DNA of 64,000 nucleotides from Cyclobacteriaceae bacterium (lineage in GTDB: Bacteria > Bacteroidota > Bacteroidia > Cytophagales > Cyclobacteriaceae). The position numbers were made by a program, and so were the translations under genes. The notes under the pieces are model-generated. The model searched no databases. It had not been told where the DNA came from and worked only from the letters and a program-made list of their open reading frames with translations. Position 1 is the first letter of the stretch, and every line of letters starts with the position of its first letter. Below are positions 15,496 through 24,521 of the stretch, in pieces. Location of the stretch: the NCBI GenBank assembly GCA_022842845.1, contig JALHOT010000002.1, forward strand, positions 186,001 through 250,000, written 5' to 3'.

Positions 15496-16323
15496 ATGAA
15501 ACTTCTTGTGCCTACTGACTTCTCTAAGCCATCGAAAGCGGCCCTGGTGTATGCTGCGCACATGGCTAAAAAACTGCAGGGTGAAATTATCGTCCTCTGG
15601 TTTAATAGTATTCAATCAAGCAAGAAGACCTTAAGCAAATGGAAAAAGCTGGAAGCGGAAATGATTGCCATCGCAGAAGAAGATGCAAGCCATTTGGTAA
15701 AAGAAGTATTGACTGAAGTCAAAAGTAAAATACCGGTTAGTTACCACTTTACATCGGGTGCTTCTTTTGCAGAAAGTGTTGATGATTACGCAGTGAAAAA
15801 CGATGTGGACATGATTGTGATGGGCACGAAAGGAGCTTCAGGCGTTAAGAAACTGATTATGGGTAGCAATGCTACCTCCATGATTGACCATAGCCGTGTA
15901 CCTGTTTTGGTAGTGCCCGAAAAAGCCGAATTCAGACCCTTAAAGAAAATCGTTTATGCTTCCAGTCTGTACGAATGGGATTTGGAGATACGAACAATTG
16001 CTACCCTTGCCGCCATCTATAGCGCCACATTACATGTACTCCACGTAAGCCCAAGTACATCTAAAGCCAAAATCGATAAAAACCTATTGCCGCAAATGAT
16101 TAAGACCGCGGGCTATCAGAAAATTGTTTATCAGGATGTAAAGGGAGACAACATCAGCGAGGCTATTGATAATTACATTATTGCCAACAATGTAGATATG
16201 TTAGCCATGTTTACCCACAAACTAGATAACTACGAAAAATTATTTGGACGAAGTGTTACGCGCCAATTGGCCTTTCATGCCCAAATCCCGCTGCTTACTT
16301 TTAACAAAACCCTGCTTATCTGA
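15496..16323 (+). CDS. Tandem universal stress protein (UspA family), second of pair
   Basis: 275 residues, same two-domain layout as the gene just upstream and clearly its paralogue (starts MKLLVPTDFSKPSKAALVYAA). The first domain retains G-x2-G-x9-G-S (GTKGASGVKKLIMGS) and so probably binds ATP; the second domain lacks a clear motif. The two proteins have diverged substantially, which suggests an old duplication and possibly hetero-oligomer formation. The spacing of 17 bases implies cotranscription. The next gene starts 56 bases later and may be in the same transcript, which would then end at the terminator near 16970. Confidence 0.9.
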   Translation: MKLLVPTDFSKPSKAALVYAAHMAKKLQGEIIVLWFNSIQSSKKTLSKWKKLEAEMIAIAEEDASHLVKEVLTEVKSKIPVSYHFTSGASFAESVDDYAVKNDVDMIVMGTKGASGVKKLIMGSNATSMIDHSRVPVLVVPEKAEFRPLKKIVYASSLYEWDLEIRTIATLAAIYSATLHVLHVSPSTSKAKIDKNLLPQMIKTAGYQKIVYQDVKGDNISEAIDNYIIANNVDMLAMFTHKLDNYEKLFGRSVTRQLAFHAQIPLLTFNKTLLI

Positions 16324-16379
16324 AAGGGTAGAATTTTTTAATCTTCTATTTCGTTAACTTTACCTAAGCCCAAAATTTT

Positions 16380-16928
16380 ATGGTAAAGAAAATCATTATT
16401 GTGGTCCTTGCGCTGGTTGTTATACTGGGCGCTGCCTTCGTTTATTTAAATAATCGCAATCGCACCATGAGTCCTCCGGGTGAGGCCTCATTAACGAATG
16501 GCGACTTGACTGTTTCGGTTACTTACAGCAGACCTTCTGTGCGAGGTCGTCTCATCTTTGGTACTAAAGAACAAGGTGCCCTTCAACCTTACGGTGCCTA
16601 TTGGCGACTAGGTGCCAATGAGGCCACTGAAATTACTTTTAACAAAAAGGTGAACTTTAATGGGCAAGCTGTTGAAGCAGGAACTTACTCCATGTTTGCT
16701 ATTCCGGAAGTCGGTGGTTTTGAAATTATACTCAATTCCGAAACTGGTTATTGGGGAGCTTTTGAGCCTGATCATGCAAAGGATTTTTTGAAAACAAAAG
16801 TAGCCGCCCAAAGCAATGCCACTTCTGTTGAGCAATATACCATTAGCACCCTGCCCATGGAGCAAGGTGTGAATGTGCTTTTCGAATGGTCTGATCTGCG
16901 CTGGTCAATACCCGTTACCGTTCAATAA
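16380..16928 (+). CDS. DUF2911 domain membrane-anchored protein
   Basis: 182 residues: an N-terminal membrane anchor or signal (KKIIIVVLALVVILGAAFVYL), then one DUF2911 domain with the family's conserved runs VTYSRPSVRGRLIFG, PYGAYWRLGANEATEI and AGTYSMFAIP, and a C-terminal FEWSDLRWSIPV. DUF2911 is widespread in Bacteroidota as a secreted or periplasmic beta-sandwich protein of unknown function. It sits after the two Usp genes and is closed off by a strong terminator. Whether it belongs to the stress operon is inference from spacing. Confidence 0.88.
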   Translation: MVKKIIIVVLALVVILGAAFVYLNNRNRTMSPPGEASLTNGDLTVSVTYSRPSVRGRLIFGTKEQGALQPYGAYWRLGANEATEITFNKKVNFNGQAVEAGTYSMFAIPEVGGFEIILNSETGYWGAFEPDHAKDFLKTKVAAQSNATSVEQYTISTLPMEQGVNVLFEWSDLRWSIPVTVQ

Positions 16929-16933
16929 TCTTT

Positions 16934-16975
16934 GAGGGCTGGTGTTTATAATTAACCCAGCCCTCCTTATTTTTT
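16934..16975 (+). terminator. Rho-independent terminator after the DUF2911 gene
   Basis: Stem GAGGGCTGG (16934-16942) and CCAGCCCTC (16957-16965), 14-base loop, followed by a T-rich run to 16975. It separates the Usp/DUF2911 group from the DUF1684 gene. Confidence 0.88.
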
Positions 16976-16987
16976 AACCATTTTATC

Positions 16988-17599
16988 ATGCGCTATTTTT
17001 TAGCATCACTTTTTTTTTGTTTCTCTCTGTTGGCTTACGGACAGCATCACGCAGATGACGTTAAAGCCTTTCAGGCGTCTTTAAATAAAGAATATAAAGA
17101 TCCCGAAAAATCTCCCCTCTTACCCAAGGCCTTGAAGCGTTTTAAAAACCATGACTTCTTTCCCATTGATTCTTCTTACCGGGTACAAGCCACTCTTACA
17201 ACAACTGAAAATACACCCTTCTTTCAGATGAAGACCACTACCGAAAGACTTCCTTCTTATAGAAAATTTGGTTTATTACAATTTAATCTGCAGGGTAAAG
17301 ATTTTACAGTGCCAGTCTATCAATCGAAGGACCTTATGCGTATGAAGGGCTACGAAGATTATTTGTTTCTTCCTTTCACTGATGAAAGCAACGGAAAGGA
17401 AAGTTATGAGGGAGGACGCTATTTGGAATTGCGCTTACCGAAGGAAGGATCAATACTAGAGGTTGATTTTAACAAAGCCTACAATCCATACTGTGCTTAC
17501 AACCCAAAATATTCCTGTCCAATTGTTCCGGAAGAAAATCATTTGCCAATAGCAGTTAGGGCAGGTGTTCGCTATATCAAGAAAGATGTGAAGAAATAA
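16988..17599 (+). CDS. DUF1684 domain secreted protein
   Basis: 203 residues with a signal peptide (MRYFLASLFFCFSLLAYG) and one DUF1684 domain. The hallmark is the C-terminal run NPYCAYNPKYSCPIVPEENHLPIAVRAG, with two conserved Cys that could form a disulphide or bind metal, preceded by EVDFNKAY. The family is common in Bacteroidota and actinomycetes; no biochemical function is established to my knowledge. It is followed 24 bases later by a TPR protein gene, so the two may be cotranscribed. It starts just after the upstream terminator, so its promoter must overlap that short gap. Confidence 0.88.
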   Translation: MRYFLASLFFCFSLLAYGQHHADDVKAFQASLNKEYKDPEKSPLLPKALKRFKNHDFFPIDSSYRVQATLTTTENTPFFQMKTTTERLPSYRKFGLLQFNLQGKDFTVPVYQSKDLMRMKGYEDYLFLPFTDESNGKESYEGGRYLELRLPKEGSILEVDFNKAYNPYCAYNPKYSCPIVPEENHLPIAVRAGVRYIKKDVKK

Positions 17600-17623
17600 C
17601 CTTTCCCAATAAAGTTTTGTTGG

Positions 17624-18853
17624 ATGAAGCGTATCAAACTTTTTTCTGAATCGTTATTACTATTCAGCGGCCTTCTTTTCGGATCCACAGCCTTTGGCCA
17701 AAGTCCCTTTCCTAATTCAGCACAGAAATTTTTTGAAGAGGGGGAAATACGCTTTGATAAAAGAGACTATGACGAGGCTATTCAATATTTCAACGAATGC
17801 TTGCGCCTTCAGGCAAATTTTGCAGAAGCTTACTATTGGCGAGGCTTAGCCCATGAACAAACCCGGCAGCTTTCTTTTGCGATAAGCGATTTTACTACCT
17901 ATCTGCAGTTAAAGCCACGGAATCCGGAGGGTCTCTTTAACAGGGGTCAGGTGCATTACCGCCTGGCGCAGTTCAGTCAGGCTAAAGAAGATTTCATTGA
18001 ACTATTAGCTCAGCGTTCTGTTGAAACCAATACTGTTTACTTCAGGCGAGATGCTCATACGGGCGGTGTAGACAAATTAATGACCACCCACAGCAGCAGT
18101 CGCGGACAAATATTCCAATTGCTCGGGCTGGCCGAAACAAAATTGAATAATCATGTTGCGGCAGTGATTGCCTTTGATTCTGCCTTGCATTATATGCCCA
18201 ACGATGCCGATACGTATGTTAACAGGGGTATTGTCCATTTGACTAATGGTGAACAAGCGCTTGCTTTAGATGATTTTAAGCGTGCGCTCAGCATCAACCC
18301 TCAACATGCTCTGGCTAAAAATAATTTGTATAGCCTGAACAAGCACACTGGCGTTGCCAGGCTTGAACCCTTGGATTCTCTCATTGACGCGGCCCCCTGG
18401 CTGCCCTATGGCTATGCAGAAAGGGCTCACATCAGCTTTCAGCAAAAGAATTACAAAGCCGCTTTGGAAGACTATAATCAAGCCATCAAACTAAGCCCCA
18501 CAACGGCCGAGTATTATTTAAACCGAGGCCTGGTTTATGAAAAGTTGAAACAGGGCAACAATGCCTATAATGATTATACAAAGGCTATTTACCTACAAGA
18601 AGATTTTGCGATGGCCTGGCTAAACAGAGGCAACGTTTTACTCAGTCTTCAAAAACACACCGAAGCCATTCAGGATTATACAGCCGCCATTACCTACACC
18701 CCAGAGTATGGCGCTGCCTATTACAATAGAGGTGTTGCTTACTACCAATTAAAAAACACTCAATCAGCTTGTCGCGATTTACAGATAGCCAAGAGGTTGG
18801 GGCAGCCAGTAACAGATGCTCTGCTAAAGAAGGTTTGTCCGACTAAACCTTAG
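17624..18853 (+). CDS. Secreted tetratricopeptide-repeat protein
   Basis: 409 residues with a signal peptide (ending STAFGQ). The rest is TPR units of about 34 residues: at least three N-terminal repeats (such as AEAYYWRGLAHEQTRQLSFAISDF), a non-TPR insert, and five or more C-terminal repeats (including TAEYYLNRGLVYEKL and AAYYNRGVAYYQL). TPR arrays mediate protein-protein binding; here the protein would be periplasmic or at the outer membrane. No catalytic domain is fused. It lies 24 bases after the DUF1684 gene. I see no clear terminator in the 233 bases before the next gene. Confidence 0.85.
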   Translation: MKRIKLFSESLLLFSGLLFGSTAFGQSPFPNSAQKFFEEGEIRFDKRDYDEAIQYFNECLRLQANFAEAYYWRGLAHEQTRQLSFAISDFTTYLQLKPRNPEGLFNRGQVHYRLAQFSQAKEDFIELLAQRSVETNTVYFRRDAHTGGVDKLMTTHSSSRGQIFQLLGLAETKLNNHVAAVIAFDSALHYMPNDADTYVNRGIVHLTNGEQALALDDFKRALSINPQHALAKNNLYSLNKHTGVARLEPLDSLIDAAPWLPYGYAERAHISFQQKNYKAALEDYNQAIKLSPTTAEYYLNRGLVYEKLKQGNNAYNDYTKAIYLQEDFAMAWLNRGNVLLSLQKHTEAIQDYTAAITYTPEYGAAYYNRGVAYYQLKNTQSACRDLQIAKRLGQPVTDALLKKVCPTKP

Positions 18854-19086
18854 TATTCCAATACAATTTTTTGAAATCGGTTTTATACAGCTTCTGCATT
18901 TGTTTTTCAATACCTCAGTAAACTTTATATCTATTCTACTTCGCTTGCAGAACTCCTAGGCTTTAATTCTATCACATCATCAGCTTTTTTCATGACAAAG
19001 ATCATGTTGACTACTAAGCAGGGTCAATGCCGGAGAATCTCTTCACGCTTAATCTTGTAATGCAATTACACACAAACACAAGCAAC

Positions 19087-19671
19087 ATGAGAACACCCAC
19101 CCATTTTTTAACAAAGGCACGCACACTTGCGGTTTTTGTATTGATGCTCTCCTTTGCATTTTCTGCTCTTGCTCAAGAGGCTTACAAGGCTCAAAAAGCA
19201 AGTGTCGTTATTAAGGGTACCTCTACCCTGCACGATTGGGAAATGAAGGGTGAGAATTTCTCCTGCCAATCATCCTTCACACTTGATGATAATAAAGTAA
19301 CAGGCGTAAAATCTCTATCGCTTAGCATTCCGGTTCAAAGTCTTAAAAGTGGCAAAGGTGCTATGGACAAAAATGCCTACGCAGCATTAAAGGCAGATAA
19401 CCACAAACAGGTTACCTACACCATCAACTCAACTAAGCTCGTGGGCAACAAGCTTGTTTGCAGCGGTAGTTTAACAATAGCCGGTGTTACCAAAACCATG
19501 GAGGTAGAAAGCACTTGCACAGTTAATGCAGACAATACCATTGTTTGTAAAACCAGCAAGAGTTTTAAAATGACAGAATTCAAAGTTGAACCTCCTTCAT
19601 TTATGTTCGGATCTGTTACCACCGGTGATGACATAACCCTGGAGTTTGACCTTACCTTCAAGAAAAGCTAA
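19087..19671 (+). CDS. YceI family secreted protein
   Basis: 194 residues from the ATG at 19087, where a normal signal peptide begins (cleavage after SALAQ). The mature part is a YceI domain, a lipocalin-like barrel that binds isoprenoid or other lipids in the periplasm: KGTSTLHDWEMKGENF, SLSIPVQSLKSG, LTIAGVTKTM and FKMTEFKVEPPSFMFGSVTTGDDITLEFDL are family features. An upstream in-frame start at 19027 would add 20 residues and spoil the signal sequence. It is followed 33 bases later by an outer-membrane barrel and then a second YceI-like gene, suggesting joint function. Confidence 0.9.
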   Translation: MRTPTHFLTKARTLAVFVLMLSFAFSALAQEAYKAQKASVVIKGTSTLHDWEMKGENFSCQSSFTLDDNKVTGVKSLSLSIPVQSLKSGKGAMDKNAYAALKADNHKQVTYTINSTKLVGNKLVCSGSLTIAGVTKTMEVESTCTVNADNTIVCKTSKSFKMTEFKVEPPSFMFGSVTTGDDITLEFDLTFKKS

Positions 19672-19704
19672 TCTTTAATAATTACACTTTAACCCTTAAT
19701 AACT

Positions 19705-21225
19705 ATGAAAACGATGATTTCCCGACTAAGCTCAATCTTCGCGCTGGGCTTACTTTTTATGGCGGGTATTGCACATGCACAACAGCCTGCTATACAATAC
19801 TTCCGCCCTTATGACCAACGCGGTATTAATGTATTCGAAACTTCGAAGAACGATTCTGTTCCTTTCGATGGTCTGAAGGTTCGCTTCGGTGCAGGTTTTA
19901 CTCAAGGCTATCAAAGCATGAATCACAGCAACAGTGCTAGAGCTAGCTTTGGTACGTATTTAGAAACTGCACCCGGTTCAGGCACGTTCACGTTGGCTAA
20001 TGGCAATCCACTTCCAGCAGGTCTCACCATCGCAAAAAATCCGAATGTTTATGGTGGTTGGGCTGCCACTCAGGGTGCTACTGTAACGCAGTTTGTTGAC
20101 GCGAATACACTGTATGCAATGGCAGGTGGTTTTCCTCTAGCACAAGCAAACTTAAATATCGATGTACAGTTAGCCGATGGGGTAAGCCTTAACTTGGTTT
20201 CTTATATGTCTTCTCACCACCACAACGAATTTTGGGTGAAAGGTGGATTTTTGAAAGTTGACAAAGTAAGTTTCTTGAACAGTGCCTTCTTTGATAGACT
20301 TTGGAAAAACCTAACGTTGAAAGTAGGCCATATGGAGATTAACTATGGCGATGCTCACTTCCGCAGAAGCGATGGTGGCCACACTTTGCAGAACCCTTGG
20401 ATTGAGAACAATATCATGGATGCGTTTACTACCGAAATTGGAGCAGAGTTGTACTGGCAGAAGAATGGCATCATTGCCATGGTTGCCATGACCGATGGTG
20501 AGATACAAGGCAATATTGCCAACCCTCCTTTCCCTGATGGTGCAAAACGTAAGCCTTCATTCTACGGTAAACTTGGCTACGACAAACAAGTAAACGATGA
20601 TCTTCGTGTTCGCTTAACAGGTTCTCTTTACACAACTAAATCTTCTGCCAGCAATACCATCTTTGGTGGAGACAGAACCGGATCTAACTACCAGTTTGTA
20701 ACCGATAATACAACCGCTACCTTAACAACAGCCTACACTTCCGGCCGATTCAACCCTGGCTACCGCGATAACGTAACTACCATTATGATCAACCCTTTTG
20801 TAAAGTTTAACGGACTAGAATTCTTTGGAACATATGAAACAGCCAAAGGAAGAAACCAATTAGAAAACGGTGAAGGCAACACTTGGGGACCTGCAGGAGC
20901 GTCTTTAAGTGTTGATGATCGTCAAACTCAACAAATCGCTGGCGAACTTTTGTACCGATTTGGTAAATCTCAACAGTTTTATGCTGGTGCGCGTTACATA
21001 CAAGTTAGCTCTACGCTTCCTTTTGGCCAAACTGCAGGAGCACAAGGAACAAATCAAGATGTATCCATCGACCGTACTAGCTTCGGTGGCGGTTGGTTCA
21101 TTACTCGCAACGTGTTGTTGAAAGGTGAGTATGTGAAGCAAAACTATAACGACTATCCAGATACCCAACGCTTATCTAAAGCTACCTTTGATGGTTTTGT
21201 GATTCAAGGTGCCATCTCCTTCTAA
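19705..21225 (+). CDS. Predicted outer-membrane beta-barrel (porin-like) protein
   Basis: 506 residues with a signal peptide (ending GIAHAQ). The mature chain alternates strands and polar loops throughout (VSLNLVSYMSSHHH, LTLKVGHMEINYGDAHFRRSDGG, NPFVKFNGLEFFGTYETA) and ends in a strand (FDGFVIQGAISF) with the terminal Phe typical of barrels inserted by the BAM machinery. I do not recognise a named family; length suggests 16-18 strands. It is sandwiched between a YceI and a YceI-like gene and closed by a terminator. A role in passage of a small, perhaps lipidic, solute is inference from context. Confidence 0.75.
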   Translation: MKTMISRLSSIFALGLLFMAGIAHAQQPAIQYFRPYDQRGINVFETSKNDSVPFDGLKVRFGAGFTQGYQSMNHSNSARASFGTYLETAPGSGTFTLANGNPLPAGLTIAKNPNVYGGWAATQGATVTQFVDANTLYAMAGGFPLAQANLNIDVQLADGVSLNLVSYMSSHHHNEFWVKGGFLKVDKVSFLNSAFFDRLWKNLTLKVGHMEINYGDAHFRRSDGGHTLQNPWIENNIMDAFTTEIGAELYWQKNGIIAMVAMTDGEIQGNIANPPFPDGAKRKPSFYGKLGYDKQVNDDLRVRLTGSLYTTKSSASNTIFGGDRTGSNYQFVTDNTTATLTTAYTSGRFNPGYRDNVTTIMINPFVKFNGLEFFGTYETAKGRNQLENGEGNTWGPAGASLSVDDRQTQQIAGELLYRFGKSQQFYAGARYIQVSSTLPFGQTAGAQGTNQDVSIDRTSFGGGWFITRNVLLKGEYVKQNYNDYPDTQRLSKATFDGFVIQGAISF

Positions 21226-21256
21226 TTAACACCTGAGTACTTAATTAATAAGGGAG

Positions 21257-21285
21257 GTTCCGGTCCAAAAGACCGGAACTTTTCA
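21257..21285 (+). terminator. Rho-independent terminator after the porin-like gene
   Basis: Perfect 9-base stem GTTCCGGTC (21257-21265) and GACCGGAAC (21271-21279) with loop CAAAA, followed by TTTTC. It splits the third gene of the trio from the first two, though read-through is possible. Confidence 0.88.
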
Positions 21286-21316
21286 TTTAAGACTATATGT
21301 TTTAACTTCGTAACCA

Positions 21317-21928
21317 ATGATGCGCCTGGCTATTATACTTCTTTCTTTACTTCTCACTTCGTTTCGCTACGAAGAGCCAGCTCCCTTTCTTATTCACAGA
21401 CTCATTGTTCAACCCAACAGCACACTTACCATCGATGGTAAAACCAATGTAAATTCCTTTCGCTGTGGGATAAGTCAATATACCGGAAGAGATACTTTGG
21501 TAATTCAGGAGGGTGGCCCGCTGCGCAAACCACTATTTATAAAAGGAAAGGTGGCACTGCAGGCATCTCGTTTTGATTGTGGCATGCAGATGATGACACA
21601 GGATTTTAATGCCACATTAAAGTCAAAAGAGTATCCTTATATCGTTATTGATTTTAAATCATTTGAGCGCCTGCCTGATTACAAAAAAGCAGAAGACAAG
21701 TTTAATGGCACCATGACCATCTCTTTGGGGGGTGTAAGCAAAGTCGTTGATGTTGTTTGTTCCATTCACACCAAACCCTCAGGCCACATACATTTAAGTG
21801 GTGGAAGGTCCTTTCTATTTTCAGACTTTAACCTTACCCCACCAGAAAAAATGATGGGGCTCATCAAAATTCAACAAGAGTTGATGGTTCAGTTCAACCT
21901 GGTGCTTTTATTAGATGTTAACTCTTAG
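21317..21928 (+). CDS. YceI-like secreted protein
   Basis: 203 residues. The N-terminus is hydrophobic (MMRLAIILLSLLLTSF). The core resembles a divergent YceI/lipocalin domain: STLTIDGKTNVNSFRCGISQY, then ASRFDCGMQMMTQDFNATLKSKEYPYIVIDF, and a closing FSDFNLTPPEKMMGLIKIQQELMVQFNL. Two Cys in the first half could pair. Compared with the YceI protein upstream it is more diverged but has the same layout. It begins 31 bases after the terminator and overlaps the convergent TSUP gene by four bases (21925-21928). Probable periplasmic lipid or quinone-related binding protein. Confidence 0.8.
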   Translation: MMRLAIILLSLLLTSFRYEEPAPFLIHRLIVQPNSTLTIDGKTNVNSFRCGISQYTGRDTLVIQEGGPLRKPLFIKGKVALQASRFDCGMQMMTQDFNATLKSKEYPYIVIDFKSFERLPDYKKAEDKFNGTMTISLGGVSKVVDVVCSIHTKPSGHIHLSGGRSFLFSDFNLTPPEKMMGLIKIQQELMVQFNLVLLLDVNS

Positions 21929-22692
21929 TCCTTCACTAAGATATCGTAGGCAAAGCGCATGATGGTTGCGCAAACTATCACCAGAAAAAATACTCTTATA
22001 AACTGATTGCCCTTTAATAAGGCGAAGCGTGTTCCAACAAAACCTCCTGCCATATTACAAATAGCCATGGGGATGGCTAATTCAAAAAGCACGTGACCCG
22101 AAAGGGTGAAATAAAATATCGAAGCTGCGTTGGTAGCAAGGTTTACTGATTTTGCATGAGCACTCGCATGCATAAAATCGAATCCCAACAAAGTGATAAA
22201 CATTAAAACCAAAAAGCTACCGGTTCCTGGACCAATAAAGCCGTCATAAAATCCAATGATCAATCCGGCTAAAACTCCTCTGATCAATGCTTTGTTGAAA
22301 GAAAGATCTTTTTCTTCGTGTTGTCCAAAATTCTTTTTGGAATATGTATAGATGGCTACCACAATCAAGGCCACAAGAATAATAGGCTTGAACACCTCAT
22401 TACTGATAGCCACCACTAAACGAGAGCCTGCCATGGCTGATAAGAATGCTGCGAGGGCTATCCACACCAACAACTTCCATTTAATCTCTACATGCTTGGC
22501 GTATTGATACAAAGAAACGGCCGTTCCTGAAAAGGATGGGATTTTAGTAGTTCCCAAAAGCGTGGCTACCGGGTAGTTGGGAAAAGTCATAAAAAGGACC
22601 GGGGTTTGTACCAAGCCTCCTCCTCCCACGATGGCATCAATAAAACCCGCCACAAAAGAAGCCAGGCAAACAATAAGCGTACTCGTTAACAC
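21925..22692 (-). CDS. TSUP (TauE/SafE) family membrane exporter
   Basis: 255 residues, about eight TM helices in the two-repeat layout of the TSUP family: an N-terminal repeat with AGFIDAIVGGGGLVQTPVLF and a second repeat with GFYDGFIGPGTGSFLVL, the paired glycine-rich motifs of this family. Members export sulphite, sulphoacetate or other organosulphur anions across the inner membrane; the substrate here is unknown. Translation appears to begin at GTG (22690-22692), because no ATG precedes the first helix. It is convergent with the YceI-like gene (four-base overlap) and downstream of the DUF4153 gene by 42 bases. Confidence 0.88.
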   Translation of the reverse strand: MLTSTLIVCLASFVAGFIDAIVGGGGLVQTPVLFMTFPNYPVATLLGTTKIPSFSGTAVSLYQYAKHVEIKWKLLVWIALAAFLSAMAGSRLVVAISNEVFKPIILVALIVVAIYTYSKKNFGQHEEKDLSFNKALIRGVLAGLIIGFYDGFIGPGTGSFLVLMFITLLGFDFMHASAHAKSVNLATNAASIFYFTLSGHVLFELAIPMAICNMAGGFVGTRFALLKGNQFIRVFFLVIVCATIMRFAYDILVKD

Positions 22693-22734
22693 AAAATTTA
22701 GTTAAGGTTGGAAACTACATGAGTGGAGCTCTGA

Positions 22735-24495
22735 CTAACGTAATATGATGGCTTCAATTTCTGATAAGCGTCTTTGATCTCCCTTCTTTTCAAAATCAAG
22801 GAACCTTACCCATAAAGAAACAGGCTCTGTGGCATTGATAGCGCTTGTACTCATCAGCGCTCCTGACATTGTGTTTGGATATTTCTGCCCTTCGCTGTCA
22901 ACACTGTTCTCAACGACATTAAAAATCTTCGCTATATCAAATACTCTGCTTTCACCATCGATCATCACCGTGAGGGTGTCGCCTTTTATCTTGATAGTTT
23001 TGTCATCTGTTTGATAGGACTTCCAGGATATGGTTCGAAGTGTAGTATAGCCATCCAAGGGCACATCATCATTTAGCGCCCGTACCTGATAGTATCGACT
23101 TGGTAATGCTGAGTTTGCTGCATAAAAGGGTTTTAGTCCAAGTTCCTTTCTAAGTATTTCATGTTCTGCATATCGTTTACTGTATCTGTTTTTGATGCTG
23201 TCCTTTATTCCTACAGACGCATTCATCTCATCACTGAGCACCTCGTGTAATGATTTTGCTCCGTATCGTTCAATCACAAAGCGCAATTGCTCTACTGCCT
23301 CATTTCCAATGCTGTCTGTAATTTGTTCAGGCATGCGCTGAAGTTTGCCTTTTTGCCAACTACCCTGGCTTTCAAAAATTCTAATTAACCTGTTGCGCTG
23401 CGATTCTTCTGACACCGCTGAAGCACTTTGTGGTCCCCATGCACTCATAAGGGCGACAATGGCCAGGCTCACAGGAATTAGTTTTATGTTCTGCTGCTTT
23501 ACAAACAAAAAATAAATGGTGATAAGCGAAAGCCAGGTGGCAAGCACCAAGACGATATACCTGAATTCGGTAAGGCCATAGTTTTGAATACGCACAATGA
23601 TGGCCGTAAACAAAAGCGGTAATAGGGGTAAGAGCAAAACGTAAAACCATTGGCTGTACTTTTTTATCCATGTGTTGCCAGCTGCCAATTGCACCGGGTG
23701 CACCAGCAAAATTGAAAGTATGCCATACACGGCATAGCCAAGAATTAACCAGGAGATGATACCCATCGGTAGAGACCAGGCCAGCAATACTTTCGCTTCG
23801 TAAAAAAGAATTATCGTCAGGTAGATACTTGCCAATGGTATCAATACGTATTGCGTAAATACTTTTAAGCCTTTTGGATATTGTTGTTGTAGATTTTGAT
23901 AGTTGTGAGGAACTCCTGCTAAAAAGAAGATGGTGTTGAAAAGTCCTACAATTAATATGAAAAGTCTCAGGTAAATTTTACTGTCCAGATCAAGGGAGAA
24001 TAAAAAATCAGCACTGCCCACTGCGACACAAATACCTATAAATAAAACCCAGGAATAAAGTTGAGCTGTGAGTATGCGTAAGAATAATTGCTTGTTGTAT
24101 TCCCAAAAACCATCAATACTTGTTTTAGGTGCAAAGGATACCAACAAGTGAAAGGCCACTGCTAAAAATCCAAATCGAATAATACTGGTCTCAGCCTCAA
24201 TTGGCGATATCGTAAACCAACTGATGATTAGTACGATTACGACTACCACCTGGGCAATTGAGCGTTTTAGCTTGCTAAAGCCATAACTCTCGGCCATGAT
24301 GGTTTGGGATAGAAATAATACAAGGCCTAAAACTGAACACAGAATGAGTCGCGTAATGGAATCATTTAAATCGTTCTGCTCCACCCGCCATAACAATAAA
24401 GCTGTGCCTATACTGGCACAAAAAATTTCTAAGGGAAAGCGCCATAATACTGCCTTGGTGGCGTCTTGCAATATTTTTAGCGAAGGTAATTTCAT
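22735..24495 (-). CDS. DUF4153 domain membrane protein
   Basis: 586 residues. The N-terminal 360 residues carry about ten TM helices with the DUF4153 pattern; the C-terminal 230 residues are soluble and probably periplasmic, mixed alpha/beta, rich in charged residues (ESQRNRLIRIFESQGSW ... DGYTTLRTISWKSYQTDDKTIKIKG). The family has no assigned biochemical role that I know. It lies between the TSUP gene (42 bases) and the M20 peptidase (26 bases), all leftward, so the three could be one operon headed by the peptidase gene. Confidence 0.82.
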   Translation of the reverse strand: MKLPSLKILQDATKAVLWRFPLEIFCASIGTALLLWRVEQNDLNDSITRLILCSVLGLVLFLSQTIMAESYGFSKLKRSIAQVVVVIVLIISWFTISPIEAETSIIRFGFLAVAFHLLVSFAPKTSIDGFWEYNKQLFLRILTAQLYSWVLFIGICVAVGSADFLFSLDLDSKIYLRLFILIVGLFNTIFFLAGVPHNYQNLQQQYPKGLKVFTQYVLIPLASIYLTIILFYEAKVLLAWSLPMGIISWLILGYAVYGILSILLVHPVQLAAGNTWIKKYSQWFYVLLLPLLPLLFTAIIVRIQNYGLTEFRYIVLVLATWLSLITIYFLFVKQQNIKLIPVSLAIVALMSAWGPQSASAVSEESQRNRLIRIFESQGSWQKGKLQRMPEQITDSIGNEAVEQLRFVIERYGAKSLHEVLSDEMNASVGIKDSIKNRYSKRYAEHEILRKELGLKPFYAANSALPSRYYQVRALNDDVPLDGYTTLRTISWKSYQTDDKTIKIKGDTLTVMIDGESRVFDIAKIFNVVENSVDSEGQKYPNTMSGALMSTSAINATEPVSLWVRFLDFEKKGDQRRLSEIEAIILR

Positions 24496-24521
24496 TGAAT
24501 CGTTCTGTTTTCTTTCATTAA

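Noticed and set aside
21390-21398. TTATTCACA in the YceI-like gene
   Set aside because: A single box within coding sequence without neighbours; expected by chance in a window of this size.
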